Below, piece after piece: positions 48,348 to 56,656 of a stretch of DNA of 64,000 nucleotides. Both the position numbers and the translations under genes were made by a program. Below the pieces are notes generated by a model. That model saw nothing but the letters and a program-made list of their open reading frames with translations, did not search any database and was not told the origin of the DNA. Positions within the stretch are counted from its first letter, which is position 1. Each line of letters opens with the position of its first letter. The stretch comes from Solihabitans fulvus (GTDB lineage: Bacteria; Actinomycetota; Actinomycetes; Mycobacteriales; Pseudonocardiaceae), in assembly GCF_008386585.1 (NCBI RefSeq), contig NZ_VUOB01000045.1, forward strand, positions 62,001-126,000, read 5' to 3'.

Positions 48348-49865
48348 GTGCACCAGGACACAACCCGAGGCCGGGTCGCGGTCGAGGGCGCTGAAACGGG
48401 CGGCGCCGCGCCGTTCGCCAAGGGACCGGTCCTCGGCATCGCCGCCGTCATCGGGAGCATCCTGCTGATCACCAGCGTCGGCTACCGGTATTCGGGCGAC
48501 GAGCTGTACTTCCTCGCCGCCGGCAGGCATCTCGACTGGGGTTACGTCGACCAGCCGCCCCTGGTGCCGCTGCTCGCCCACCTGATGGACTCCGTCCTGC
48601 CCGGCTCGCGGCTGGCGCTGCGGCTCCCCGTGACGGTGCTGGTGCCGTTGACCGCGGTGCTGGCGGCACGGCTCGCCGGGGAGTTGGGCGGCGGCCGGCG
48701 CGCGCAGGTGTTGACCTGCGTGACGTTCGCGATCTCACCGACCATCCTGATGGGCAGCCACCGGCTGTCGACGACGATCGTCGACGTGTGCTGTTGGACG
48801 GCGGCGACCTGGCTGCTGGTGCGTTGGGTGCGGGTCAGGGACGACCGCCTGTGGCTGGCGATCGGCGCGGTGACGGCGATCGCGTTGCAGGCCAAGTATC
48901 TCGTGGTGTTCCTGTGGGTTGCCGTCGGCGTGGCGCTGGTCGCGGCAGGGCCGAGGGAGGTCTTCCGCCGTCCGCTGCTGTGGGCCGGCGCGGCGATCGC
49001 CGCCGTCGTCGCCGCGCCGGGTGTCGTGTGGCAGGCCGCGCACGGCTGGCCGCAGGTGGACATGGGTTCGGCGATCGCGGCCGAGGTCGAGGCGGCGGGC
49101 GGCAGGGCCGCGTTCCTGCCGATCCTGTTGCTGGGCACCGGGCTCGTCGGCGGCGTGCTGCTCTGCGGCGGCCTGTGGCGGTTGCTGCGGGCTCCCGAGC
49201 TGCGTCCCTACCGGTTTCTCGGTTGGACGGTCGTGCTGCTCGCGGTGTTCTTCCTCGTCAGCGACAGTAGGCCCTATTACCTGACCGGGCTGTTCCCGCT
49301 CTGCTGGGCCGCCGCGGCGGTCGGCATTGAGCGGCGCCGCCCGGCGCGCTGGTGGCGATGGGTGCCGACCTGGCCGACGTGCCTGGTGACGGTGGTCATC
49401 CTGGTGCGCGGCGTGCTGCCGTTGGACGTGGAGTGGCTGTGGGGCGCGGACCGCACCGTGTTGGCGCTGCGGGACTTCGACTGGCCCGCGCTGACCGACG
49501 CGGTCGCCGACACCTATCGCGGCCTCGATCCCGCCGAGCGGTCCGACGCGGTCGTCGTCGCCGACGACTACGGGCGGGCCGGGGCGCTGGACCGGTTCGG
49601 GCCGGAGCGCGGCCTGCCGCCGGTGTACAGCGGCAGCCGGGGCTACTGGTACTTCGGCACACCGCCCGAGCGGATCGACACCGTCGTCTATGTCGGCCCG
49701 CTGCCGGAGGCGCTGCGGCGGGAGTGCGAGAACACCAGGCTGGTCAGGGAGTTCGTCGATCCGTTGGGGCCCACCGCACGCGGCGGGCACGGCGTCCCGA
49801 TCTGGGTCTGCACCGGCATCCGGCCGCCATGGGCCGAGCTCTGGCCCCGACTGCGGCACCTCTAG
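48348..49865 (+). CDS. PMT-family (GT39/ArnT-like) polytopic glycosyltransferase
   Basis: This 505-residue membrane protein has about ten helices and an acidic first-loop signature 'YSGDELYFLAAGRHLDWGYVDQPPLVPLL' (shown for its DE and DQPP residues). That places it with protein-mannosyl/ArnT-type transferases that use polyprenyl-phosphate sugars outside the membrane. The C-terminal 150 residues form an extracytoplasmic domain. The start is GTG 48348 with GAGGAG upstream. In lipopeptide clusters such as ramoplanin, an enzyme of this family mannosylates the exported product; the same role is inferred here. Confidence 0.82.
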   Translation: MHQDTTRGRVAVEGAETGGAAPFAKGPVLGIAAVIGSILLITSVGYRYSGDELYFLAAGRHLDWGYVDQPPLVPLLAHLMDSVLPGSRLALRLPVTVLVPLTAVLAARLAGELGGGRRAQVLTCVTFAISPTILMGSHRLSTTIVDVCCWTAATWLLVRWVRVRDDRLWLAIGAVTAIALQAKYLVVFLWVAVGVALVAAGPREVFRRPLLWAGAAIAAVVAAPGVVWQAAHGWPQVDMGSAIAAEVEAAGGRAAFLPILLLGTGLVGGVLLCGGLWRLLRAPELRPYRFLGWTVVLLAVFFLVSDSRPYYLTGLFPLCWAAAAVGIERRRPARWWRWVPTWPTCLVTVVILVRGVLPLDVEWLWGADRTVLALRDFDWPALTDAVADTYRGLDPAERSDAVVVADDYGRAGALDRFGPERGLPPVYSGSRGYWYFGTPPERIDTVVYVGPLPEALRRECENTRLVREFVDPLGPTARGGHGVPIWVCTGIRPPWAELWPRLRHL

Positions 49866-49963
49866 TTCGCCGCCTCGGCATATGGGTATAGAGGTCGCAT
49901 ATGCCGCTGCGCTGCACTTCTCCGCAAAGCAGGTCGGGGCGGAACCGAGGAGGCAGGCGGGCG

Positions 49964-51385
49964 ATGGGCGATTCTGTGGTGTCCACCGGCGAAGCGGACA
50001 CCGGGGCGCGGCCGGCCGCCGGATACGCCGACCGGCTGCGCGCGGTCCTGCTCGCGCAGGACGGCGTCGCGCGGGTCGAGATCACGGGCGACAGGCCGCT
50101 GTCCGTCCGGATCGACGTGGCGGAGCGGATCCGCGAGGACGCGCTGGCGCGGCACCTCGACGACGTGGACCAGGTGTTCGGCATGATGGTGGAGACCAGC
50201 GAGGCCGACCACGACACGTCCCTCGACACCTCCGTGTGGGTCAGCGGCATCACCCGCCAACCCATGGACACCGAGGTCATGCGCGAGTGGGTGGACGCGA
50301 CCGTCGCCGCGATCACCGAGCTGCGGCCGCGACGGGTGCTCGAGATCGGCTGCGGCACCGGCCTGCTGCTGTCCAGGATCGCGCCCGACTGCGACCGCTA
50401 CGTCGGCACCGACATCTCCGACCGGGTGCTCGCCAGGCTGTTGGCGAACCTGGACCGGACCGGTGGTCGGCCGAACGGCCTGCACACGCTGCGCCGGCCG
50501 GCGCACGACCTCAGCGGAATCGACGGGCCATTCGACGTCGTGGTGGTCAACTCGGTGGTGCAGTACTTCCCTTCCGTCCCATACCTTTGGTCGGTGCTCG
50601 ACAGCGCCTGGGACCTGCTGGCCCCCGACGGCGTGCTGTTCGTCGGCGATGTGCGCAGCCAGCCGCTGTTGACCGCCTACCACGCGGAGTCGGTGCTGGC
50701 GACCGCGCCGCGCGCCCCGGCTGCGCAGGTGCTCGCGCACGCCAGGCGGCGGGCGGCGCAGGACCCGGAGCTGGTCATCTCCCCCGAGTTGTTCTCGCGG
50801 TGGGCCGACCGGCACCCCGACGCGGCCGGCGTGGACGCGCGGCTCAAACGCGGCGGGGACAACGAACTGACCCGCTACCGCTACGACGTGTTCCTGCCGC
50901 GTTCCACTGCCACACTGCCGTTCGTCCAGGAGCTGCCCTGGGCGGAGCTCCAGGACGCGGAAGAGCGCTGGCCCGCGCTGGTCGGCGACCGGAGCGTCAG
51001 CCTGGTGCTGGACGTGCCCAACCCCCGGTTGAGCGGCCTGCCGCCGCAGGCCGTCGCCGCGGTCGGCGGCGCGGCCGGGCGCGCGCGGGCGGACCGGGCC
51101 GCCGGGTTCGTGGACGGCCTGCGCGCGGCCGGCGGCACGGTGCACCTGAGGTGGCCCCGGTCGCAGCGGCCCGGCCTGCTCGACGTGGTGGTCGGCGGCC
51201 CAGGGACGACGCCCCGCGACCTGCTGCGCCCGAGCCGGCTGCGCTCCGACGCCGAGCTGTCCCAGCTGGCCAGCGATCCGGTGTTGTCCCGGCTGACCGC
51301 GACGCTGGAACGCCGCTGGCACAAGGCCGTCCTCGGCGCGCTGCCTGAGCCGCACCCCCACCTCGACTACGACATCCGGAGCTAA
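49964..51385 (+). CDS. Stand-alone NRPS-type SAM-dependent methyltransferase
   Basis: The 473-residue protein matches the methyltransferase domains normally inserted in NRPS adenylation domains: SAM motif I VLEIGCGTGLLL, 'DLSGIDGPFDVVVVNSVVQYFPSV' and 'PELVISPELFSRWADRHP', ending with the typical 'DNELTRYRYDV'. The region after that resembles the linker back into an A domain, as if the protein were excised from an NRPS. ATG 49964 has GAGGAGG ten bases upstream; an upstream ATG at 49901 lacks one. It probably N-methylates a carrier-bound residue in trans. O- or C-methylation is possible. Confidence 0.83.
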   Translation: MGDSVVSTGEADTGARPAAGYADRLRAVLLAQDGVARVEITGDRPLSVRIDVAERIREDALARHLDDVDQVFGMMVETSEADHDTSLDTSVWVSGITRQPMDTEVMREWVDATVAAITELRPRRVLEIGCGTGLLLSRIAPDCDRYVGTDISDRVLARLLANLDRTGGRPNGLHTLRRPAHDLSGIDGPFDVVVVNSVVQYFPSVPYLWSVLDSAWDLLAPDGVLFVGDVRSQPLLTAYHAESVLATAPRAPAAQVLAHARRRAAQDPELVISPELFSRWADRHPDAAGVDARLKRGGDNELTRYRYDVFLPRSTATLPFVQELPWAELQDAEERWPALVGDRSVSLVLDVPNPRLSGLPPQAVAAVGGAAGRARADRAAGFVDGLRAAGGTVHLRWPRSQRPGLLDVVVGGPGTTPRDLLRPSRLRSDAELSQLASDPVLSRLTATLERRWHKAVLGALPEPHPHLDYDIRS

Positions 51386-51391
51386 GCTGCG

Positions 51392-52621
51392 ATGACCGCT
51401 TCAGGCCAGACATCCCGCATCTCGGCCGACCCGGTCGCCGAGATGGCCGGACTGCGCGGCAGAACCAACGAGAAGTGGCGACGGCACGGCTCCGAGGTCC
51501 TGCCGGCCTCCATCGCGGAGATGGACTTCCCGGTCGCCACGGAGGTGCGCGCGGCGATCGGCGCGCGGCTGGCCGCGAGCGACATCGGCTACGCCTTCTC
51601 CTACACGCAGGACAGCCCGGCGCAGCGCGCGGTCAGCCAGTGGCTCACCAGCCGGTTCGACTGGCCGGTGCTGCCGAACCACATCGTGTTCTACGCGGAT
51701 GTCATGCGCGTCATGGAGGCCGGCATCGAGGCGTTCTCCGCGCCGGGCGACGCGGTGGTCACCGACGTGCCGGCCTATCCGTCGTTCTTCGAGGCGGTGC
51801 GGGAACGCGGCCGCGAGATCGTCGGCAACCCGATGGTGCTGCGCGACGGCCGCTGGCAGGTCGACCTCGCCGGGCTGGAGCGGGCGTTCCGGGACGGCGC
51901 ACGCGCGTATCTGTTGTGCAGCCCGCACAATCCGACCGGCGAGGTGCACTCGGTCGCCGAGCTGACCAGGATCGCCGAGCTGGCCAGGGCGCACCGCGTG
52001 ACGGTGCTCTGCGACGAGGTGCACAGCCCGCTGATCTACCCCGGCCGACGCCACGTGCCCTTCGCCTCGCTGCCCGCCGCGCGGGAGGTCCGCACGCTCA
52101 CCGCGGTGTCGGCGAGCAAGGGCTGGAACATCGCGGGCCTCAAGTGCGCCTTCGGCATTCCCGGCGACCGCGCGGTCGCCGAGGCGCTGATGGCGCAGCC
52201 GGCCAGGATGCGGGACGGCGTCGGCATCCTCGGCGCGGCCGCCAGCGAGGCCGCGTTCACGGTCGGCGACCGCTGGCTGGGCGAGACGATGGGCTACCTG
52301 GACGGGAACCGGCGGCTGCTGGCCGGGCTGATCGCCGCCGAGCTGCCCGAGATCAGGCACCACCGCCCCGAGTCGACGTACCTGGCGTGGCTGGACTGCC
52401 GCAGGATCGCCGACCGGCTCGGCGAGGACGACCTGACCGGCCGGGTGCTGCGCGAGGCGAACCTCGCGGTCACCGACGGCGCGCTGTTCGGCTCTCCTGG
52501 CTTCCTGCGGTTGAACTTCGCCACGCCGAGGCCGCTGGTCGAGGAGACCGTGCGGCGGCTGGCCGTCGGGCTCGCGGCGACGGAACGGCCCGAGATCGCC
52601 GTAGCGGTGGCGCACCACTAG
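51392..52621 (+). CDS. PLP-dependent aminotransferase/C-S lyase (MalY/PatB-like)
   Basis: The 409-residue fold-type I PLP enzyme contains 'SPHNPTGEVHS', 'CDEVHSPLIYPG' and the Schiff-base lysine in 'SASKGWN' (Lys243). 'IAEMDFPV' at the N-terminus and the overall pattern place it with cystathionine beta-lyase-like PatB/MalY proteins. In this cluster it could make or modify an amino-acid building block by beta-elimination or transamination. No substrate is evident. It follows the methyltransferase by six bases. Confidence 0.82.
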   Translation: MTASGQTSRISADPVAEMAGLRGRTNEKWRRHGSEVLPASIAEMDFPVATEVRAAIGARLAASDIGYAFSYTQDSPAQRAVSQWLTSRFDWPVLPNHIVFYADVMRVMEAGIEAFSAPGDAVVTDVPAYPSFFEAVRERGREIVGNPMVLRDGRWQVDLAGLERAFRDGARAYLLCSPHNPTGEVHSVAELTRIAELARAHRVTVLCDEVHSPLIYPGRRHVPFASLPAAREVRTLTAVSASKGWNIAGLKCAFGIPGDRAVAEALMAQPARMRDGVGILGAAASEAAFTVGDRWLGETMGYLDGNRRLLAGLIAAELPEIRHHRPESTYLAWLDCRRIADRLGEDDLTGRVLREANLAVTDGALFGSPGFLRLNFATPRPLVEETVRRLAVGLAATERPEIAVAVAHH

Positions 52622-52721
52622 CCGCCGCGCGATATGGCCGGAATATAGGCATTGTCACGACGATGGGTCAGCGCCGCACCAGCACTCGTTTGTCGGCTGC
52701 CCAGCTCACGGAGGTATCAGA

Positions 52722-53528
52722 ATGGCCGACGACCGGTGGTTCCAGCGTCACGGCAGCGCCACCGACCCCGAACTCCGGCTGGTGTGTTTCCCGCACGCCG
52801 GCGGGGCATCGAGCTTCTTCCGCACCTGGCCGCATCACCTGCCCGACGGCATGGAGCTGTTGGCGACCTGCTATCCGGGGCGGCAGGGCAGGTTCGCCGA
52901 GCCGCACGCCACCTCCATGGACGACCTCGCCGACTCGATCACCGACGCCCTGTCGTCCTTTGTGGACACTCCGCTCGCGTTGTTCGGCCACAGCATGGGC
53001 GCATACGTCGCCTACGAGGTGGCGCTGCGGCTCACCGCGAAGTACGACGTCCGCCCGCTGAAGCTGTTCGTGTCGGGCAGCGCGGCTCCCCAGCTCAACG
53101 AGCCGTCCGGGCTCGACCTCGCGGACTCCGACGCGTTGGTCACCTCGGTCCGCGCGATGGGCAGCGTGTCCGGGCAGGTCATCGACAACCCCGAGCTGCT
53201 GGAGATGGTGTTGCCCGCGCTGCGGGCCGACTTCCGGCTCACCGAGGGCTACCGCCCGTCGCCGCCGAGCAAGGTGCGCAGCCCGATCGTGGCCTACGTC
53301 GGCGACCAGGACCTGGACTGCGATCTCGACGCGGTGCGCGCCTGGTCGCAGGTGTCGGCGGCGCGGTTCGAGCTGCGCGTGTTCCCCGGCGACCACTTCT
53401 ACCTCGAACAGCGCGAGCCAGAGCTGTTGCGGCACCTGGTCGGGCACCTGCGCGACGACCTGCGGCTGCACCAGGTCCTCCGCGCCTCGGCGGCGAGACA
53501 ACGTGCCTCGGGCGGCCGCGATGCCTGA
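52722..53528 (+). CDS. Type II (editing) thioesterase
   Basis: The 268-residue alpha/beta hydrolase shows the external thioesterase pattern: 'RLVCFPHAGGASSFFRTW' at the N-terminus, GHSMG with Ser91, an Asp in 'GDQDLD' and the terminal His in 'FPGDHFYLE'. ATG 52722 has GGAGG seven bases upstream. Such enzymes remove wrong groups from carrier domains of NRPS. It overlaps the next gene by eight bases. Confidence 0.92.
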   Translation: MADDRWFQRHGSATDPELRLVCFPHAGGASSFFRTWPHHLPDGMELLATCYPGRQGRFAEPHATSMDDLADSITDALSSFVDTPLALFGHSMGAYVAYEVALRLTAKYDVRPLKLFVSGSAAPQLNEPSGLDLADSDALVTSVRAMGSVSGQVIDNPELLEMVLPALRADFRLTEGYRPSPPSKVRSPIVAYVGDQDLDCDLDAVRAWSQVSAARFELRVFPGDHFYLEQREPELLRHLVGHLRDDLRLHQVLRASAARQRASGGRDA

Positions 53529-54888
53529 AGGCCTGCCGCTGTCGCACGCGCAGGAGGCGCTGTGGTTCCTGCACCAGCTCGCGCCGGACAGCTCGGCGCA
53601 CAACACCGGGGTCGCCGTCGTCATCCGCTCCGCAATCGACCTGCCGGCGCTGCACCGGGCGACGGACGAACTCGCGCGCCGGCACGACCTGCTCCGCTCG
53701 ACGTTCGCCGAGGCCGACGGCCGGCCGGTCCGGCTGGTGGGGCCGGACGGCCTTGCCGGCCTTGAGGTCCTCGACCGGCCGGGCGTGTCCGACGCGGCGC
53801 TCCGCGCTGCCGTCGAGGCCGCGCTCGCCGAGCCGTTCCCGCTGCGCGAGCGCGGCGCGTTCCGCACGGTCCTGGTGCGGCGCGGGCCGCAGGACGCGGT
53901 GCTCCTGATCGCCAGCCACCACATCGCCAGCGACGCCACCTCGCACCTGGTGCTGCTGCGCGATCTTCTCCGGTCCTACGAACCGGCCGCGGCCGGCGGC
54001 GACCCGACGCTCCCGCCGCTGCCGGGCACATTCGACGACCACGTCGGCGCGGAGCGCGGGTTCCTGGCGTCGCCGCGCGGAGCGGAGACCGAGCTGCACT
54101 GGCGGCGGGTCTGCGCCGGTGCAGCACCCGCTGAGCTGCCCGCCGACCGGCCACGGTCCGCCGGCACGCCGTTCGTCGGCGACGTCTGCCGCGTCGAGGT
54201 GGATCCCGAGGCGGCGGCGCGGTTGCGCGCGGTCGCGGCCGAGTCCGGCGTCACCGAGTTCGCCTACCTGCTCGGCGTCTTCCAGGGGCTGCTGTACCGC
54301 AGCACCAGGCAGGCCGACTTCCTGATCGGCTGCCCCACCACGACGCGGCTGAGCTCGAAGACCCGCGAGGTGGTCGGCAACTTCACGAACACGCTGGTGC
54401 TGCGGGCGAACCTGGCGCGGGGCAGCACGTTCCGCGCGGCCGCGGTGTCCGCGGCCGAGCAGCTGCGGGCCGGCGTCGCCGGCATCCGCTACCCGTTCCC
54501 GCTGCTCGCCAGCCGGGTGCGGCTGTCTGGCGGCGCGCCGCTGTGCCGGCTCACCTTCAACATGCTCAACGCCACCGGGTCCGATCCCCTGCTCGGCCTG
54601 CTGCTCGACACCGAGCACGAGGACCGGGTGGTGCCCAACGCCGGCCTGCTGCTGTCGTCGCTGCCGCTGCCGCAGCTGGGCGGCGAGCTGGACCTCATGG
54701 TCAACGTGCGGCGCAGCGCCGACGCGCTCGCCGTCGAGTTCCGTTACAACGCCAACGTTTTCGAGCGGGAGACCATGCGGCGGCTCGCCGGCCACTTCGC
54801 CAGGGCCATCGCCGTGGCCGTCGCCGGCCCGGACAGCAGGATCGCGACGGCGCGGCTGTGGGACACCGCAGAGCCCGCGCGATCCTGA
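53521..54888 (+). CDS. Free-standing condensation-domain protein
   Basis: The 455-residue protein is a single condensation domain: 'LPLSHAQEALWFLHQLAP' (C1), 'HDLLRSTF' (C2), the active site HHIASDA (C3, with Ala instead of Gly after Asp), 'VGNFTNTLVLR' (C5) and a C-terminal 'VEFRYNANVFE' block. ATG 53521 begins eight bases before the thioesterase stop; GTG 53503 is an alternative. It sits next to the acyl-AMP ligase, so it may transfer the fatty acyl group to the first amino acid, since no starter condensation domain exists in the NRPSs. Confidence 0.88.
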   Translation: MPEGLPLSHAQEALWFLHQLAPDSSAHNTGVAVVIRSAIDLPALHRATDELARRHDLLRSTFAEADGRPVRLVGPDGLAGLEVLDRPGVSDAALRAAVEAALAEPFPLRERGAFRTVLVRRGPQDAVLLIASHHIASDATSHLVLLRDLLRSYEPAAAGGDPTLPPLPGTFDDHVGAERGFLASPRGAETELHWRRVCAGAAPAELPADRPRSAGTPFVGDVCRVEVDPEAAARLRAVAAESGVTEFAYLLGVFQGLLYRSTRQADFLIGCPTTTRLSSKTREVVGNFTNTLVLRANLARGSTFRAAAVSAAEQLRAGVAGIRYPFPLLASRVRLSGGAPLCRLTFNMLNATGSDPLLGLLLDTEHEDRVVPNAGLLLSSLPLPQLGGELDLMVNVRRSADALAVEFRYNANVFERETMRRLAGHFARAIAVAVAGPDSRIATARLWDTAEPARS

Positions 54889-54904
54889 GCCGAGAAAGGG
54901 AGCA

Positions 54905-56656
54905 GTGGTGGTGTTCGAGGACATCGTGAGCCGGATCTCGGGGCACGCGCGCGAGCTGCCGGCCAAGGATGCCGTGCTGTTCGTGCGGGACCAGGGACGC
55001 GAGCAGGTCACGGAGCGCCTGAGCTTCGCGGAACTCGACCGCAGGGCACGCGCGACGGCAGGATGGCTGCGGGCCCGCTGCGCCGAGGGCGACCGGGTGC
55101 TGCTGCTCTTCCCTTCGGGGCTGGACTTCGTCACGGCCCTGATCGGCTGCCTGTACGCGGGAGTGGTCGCGGTGCAGGCCCCCGCGCCGAACAACCAGAA
55201 CCGGCAGGGCGCGCGGACCGCCGGCATCGCGGCGGACGCCGACGTCCGGCTGGTGCTCACCGACTCCCGGCACCTCGCGACCGTGTCGGAGTTCCTCGCC
55301 GCGCCGGGGCTCGACCAGATCCCCTGCGTGGCAACCGACATCGAGGACCTCGGCGACGGCGCGGACTGGACCCCGCCGCGCGCCGACCCGGACGCCGAGG
55401 CGATCCTCCAGTACACCTCCGGTTCCACCAGCGACCCCAAGGGCGTCGTCGTCACGCACGGCTCGCTGATGCACAACCTCGGACTGATCCAGCGTTCGCT
55501 CGGCCCGCACCGGGACACCGTTGCGTGCAGCTGGCTGCCGCCGTACCACGACATGGGCCTGATCGGCATGCTGTTCTCGCCGCTGTTCCTCGGTTGCACG
55601 GTGATCCTGTTGTCCCCAACGGACTTCCTCCGCCGCCCGCACCGGTGGCTCGACCTGGTCGGGCGGTACCGCGTCACCTTCACCACCGCCCCGAACTTCG
55701 CCTACGACCTGTGCACGCGGCTGGTGACCGACGAGCAGCTCGCCGGGCTGGACCTGTCCAGCCTGCGGCACGCGCTCAACGGCTCCGAGCCGGTGCACGC
55801 GGCCACGCTGACCAGGTTCGCCGAGCGCTTCGCGCCGGCCGGCTTCCGCCTCGAGGTGTTCAAACCCTGCTACGGCATGGCGGAGACGACGCTGTTCGTC
55901 AGCGGCACCCCGCTCGACCGCTCCCCCGTCCTCACCGCCGTCGACCGCGCCGGTCTCGAGCGCAACGTGTTCACCCCGGCGCCCGCCGATCCCGACGCGG
56001 CGCTGCTGGTCAGCAGCGGCCGGGTGCTTGACCTGGACGTCCGGATCGTCGACCAGGACACCAGGCAGGTCCTGCCGGACGGCCGCGTCGGCGAGGTGTG
56101 GGTGCGCGGCGCGAGCGTGGCGGCGGGCTACTGGCGCAACGAGGAGGCCACCGAGGCGACGTTCCGCGCGGTCACCGCCGACGGCGAGCCGGGCTTCCTG
56201 CGCACGGGCGACCTCGCCGTCCGCCACGACGGCGAGCTGTACGTGACCGGCCGCCTCAAGGACATGCTCGTCATCCGGGGCAGGAACCTCTACCCGCACG
56301 ACATCGAGCGGGACGTGGCCGGCATGCACGAGGCGTTCCGCGGCCTGCACGGCAGCGTGTGCTCGGTGCCGGCGGCGCTGGAGGAGATCGTGGTGATGCA
56401 GGAACTCCGGCCGCGCGGCGGGGACGCGCTCGACCTCCCGGCCCTGGCCGGCCGGGTGCGCGGCGAGCTGGGCGAACGGCTCGGCGTGCGGGTGGCCAAC
56501 CTCGTCTTCCTGCGGCCGGGCCAGGTGCTGCGCACCACTAGCGGAAAGGTGCGGCGGTCGGTGATGCGCGAGCTGTTCATGACCGGCGCGCTGACCCCGG
56601 TGTACGAGGACCTCAGCGCCGACATCAGCCGCCGCTACCGGGGTGCGTCCGCGTGA
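54905..56656 (+). CDS. Fatty acyl-AMP ligase (FAAL)
   Basis: The 583-residue ligase has the FAAL-type motif 'YTSGSTSDPKGVVVTHGSL', 'ACSWLPPYHDMGLIGML' and 'PCYGMAETTLFVSG', ending with 'RTTSGKVRR' as the C-terminal lysine block. These are the hallmarks of ligases that make acyl-adenylates and pass them to a carrier protein instead of CoA. The likely acceptor is the ACP at 60162. Three tandem GTG codons (54905, 54908, 54911) follow AAAGGGAG, so the exact start is uncertain by two codons. The stop overlaps the next gene (GTGA). Confidence 0.92.
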   Translation: MVVFEDIVSRISGHARELPAKDAVLFVRDQGREQVTERLSFAELDRRARATAGWLRARCAEGDRVLLLFPSGLDFVTALIGCLYAGVVAVQAPAPNNQNRQGARTAGIAADADVRLVLTDSRHLATVSEFLAAPGLDQIPCVATDIEDLGDGADWTPPRADPDAEAILQYTSGSTSDPKGVVVTHGSLMHNLGLIQRSLGPHRDTVACSWLPPYHDMGLIGMLFSPLFLGCTVILLSPTDFLRRPHRWLDLVGRYRVTFTTAPNFAYDLCTRLVTDEQLAGLDLSSLRHALNGSEPVHAATLTRFAERFAPAGFRLEVFKPCYGMAETTLFVSGTPLDRSPVLTAVDRAGLERNVFTPAPADPDAALLVSSGRVLDLDVRIVDQDTRQVLPDGRVGEVWVRGASVAAGYWRNEEATEATFRAVTADGEPGFLRTGDLAVRHDGELYVTGRLKDMLVIRGRNLYPHDIERDVAGMHEAFRGLHGSVCSVPAALEEIVVMQELRPRGGDALDLPALAGRVRGELGERLGVRVANLVFLRPGQVLRTTSGKVRRSVMRELFMTGALTPVYEDLSADISRRYRGASA

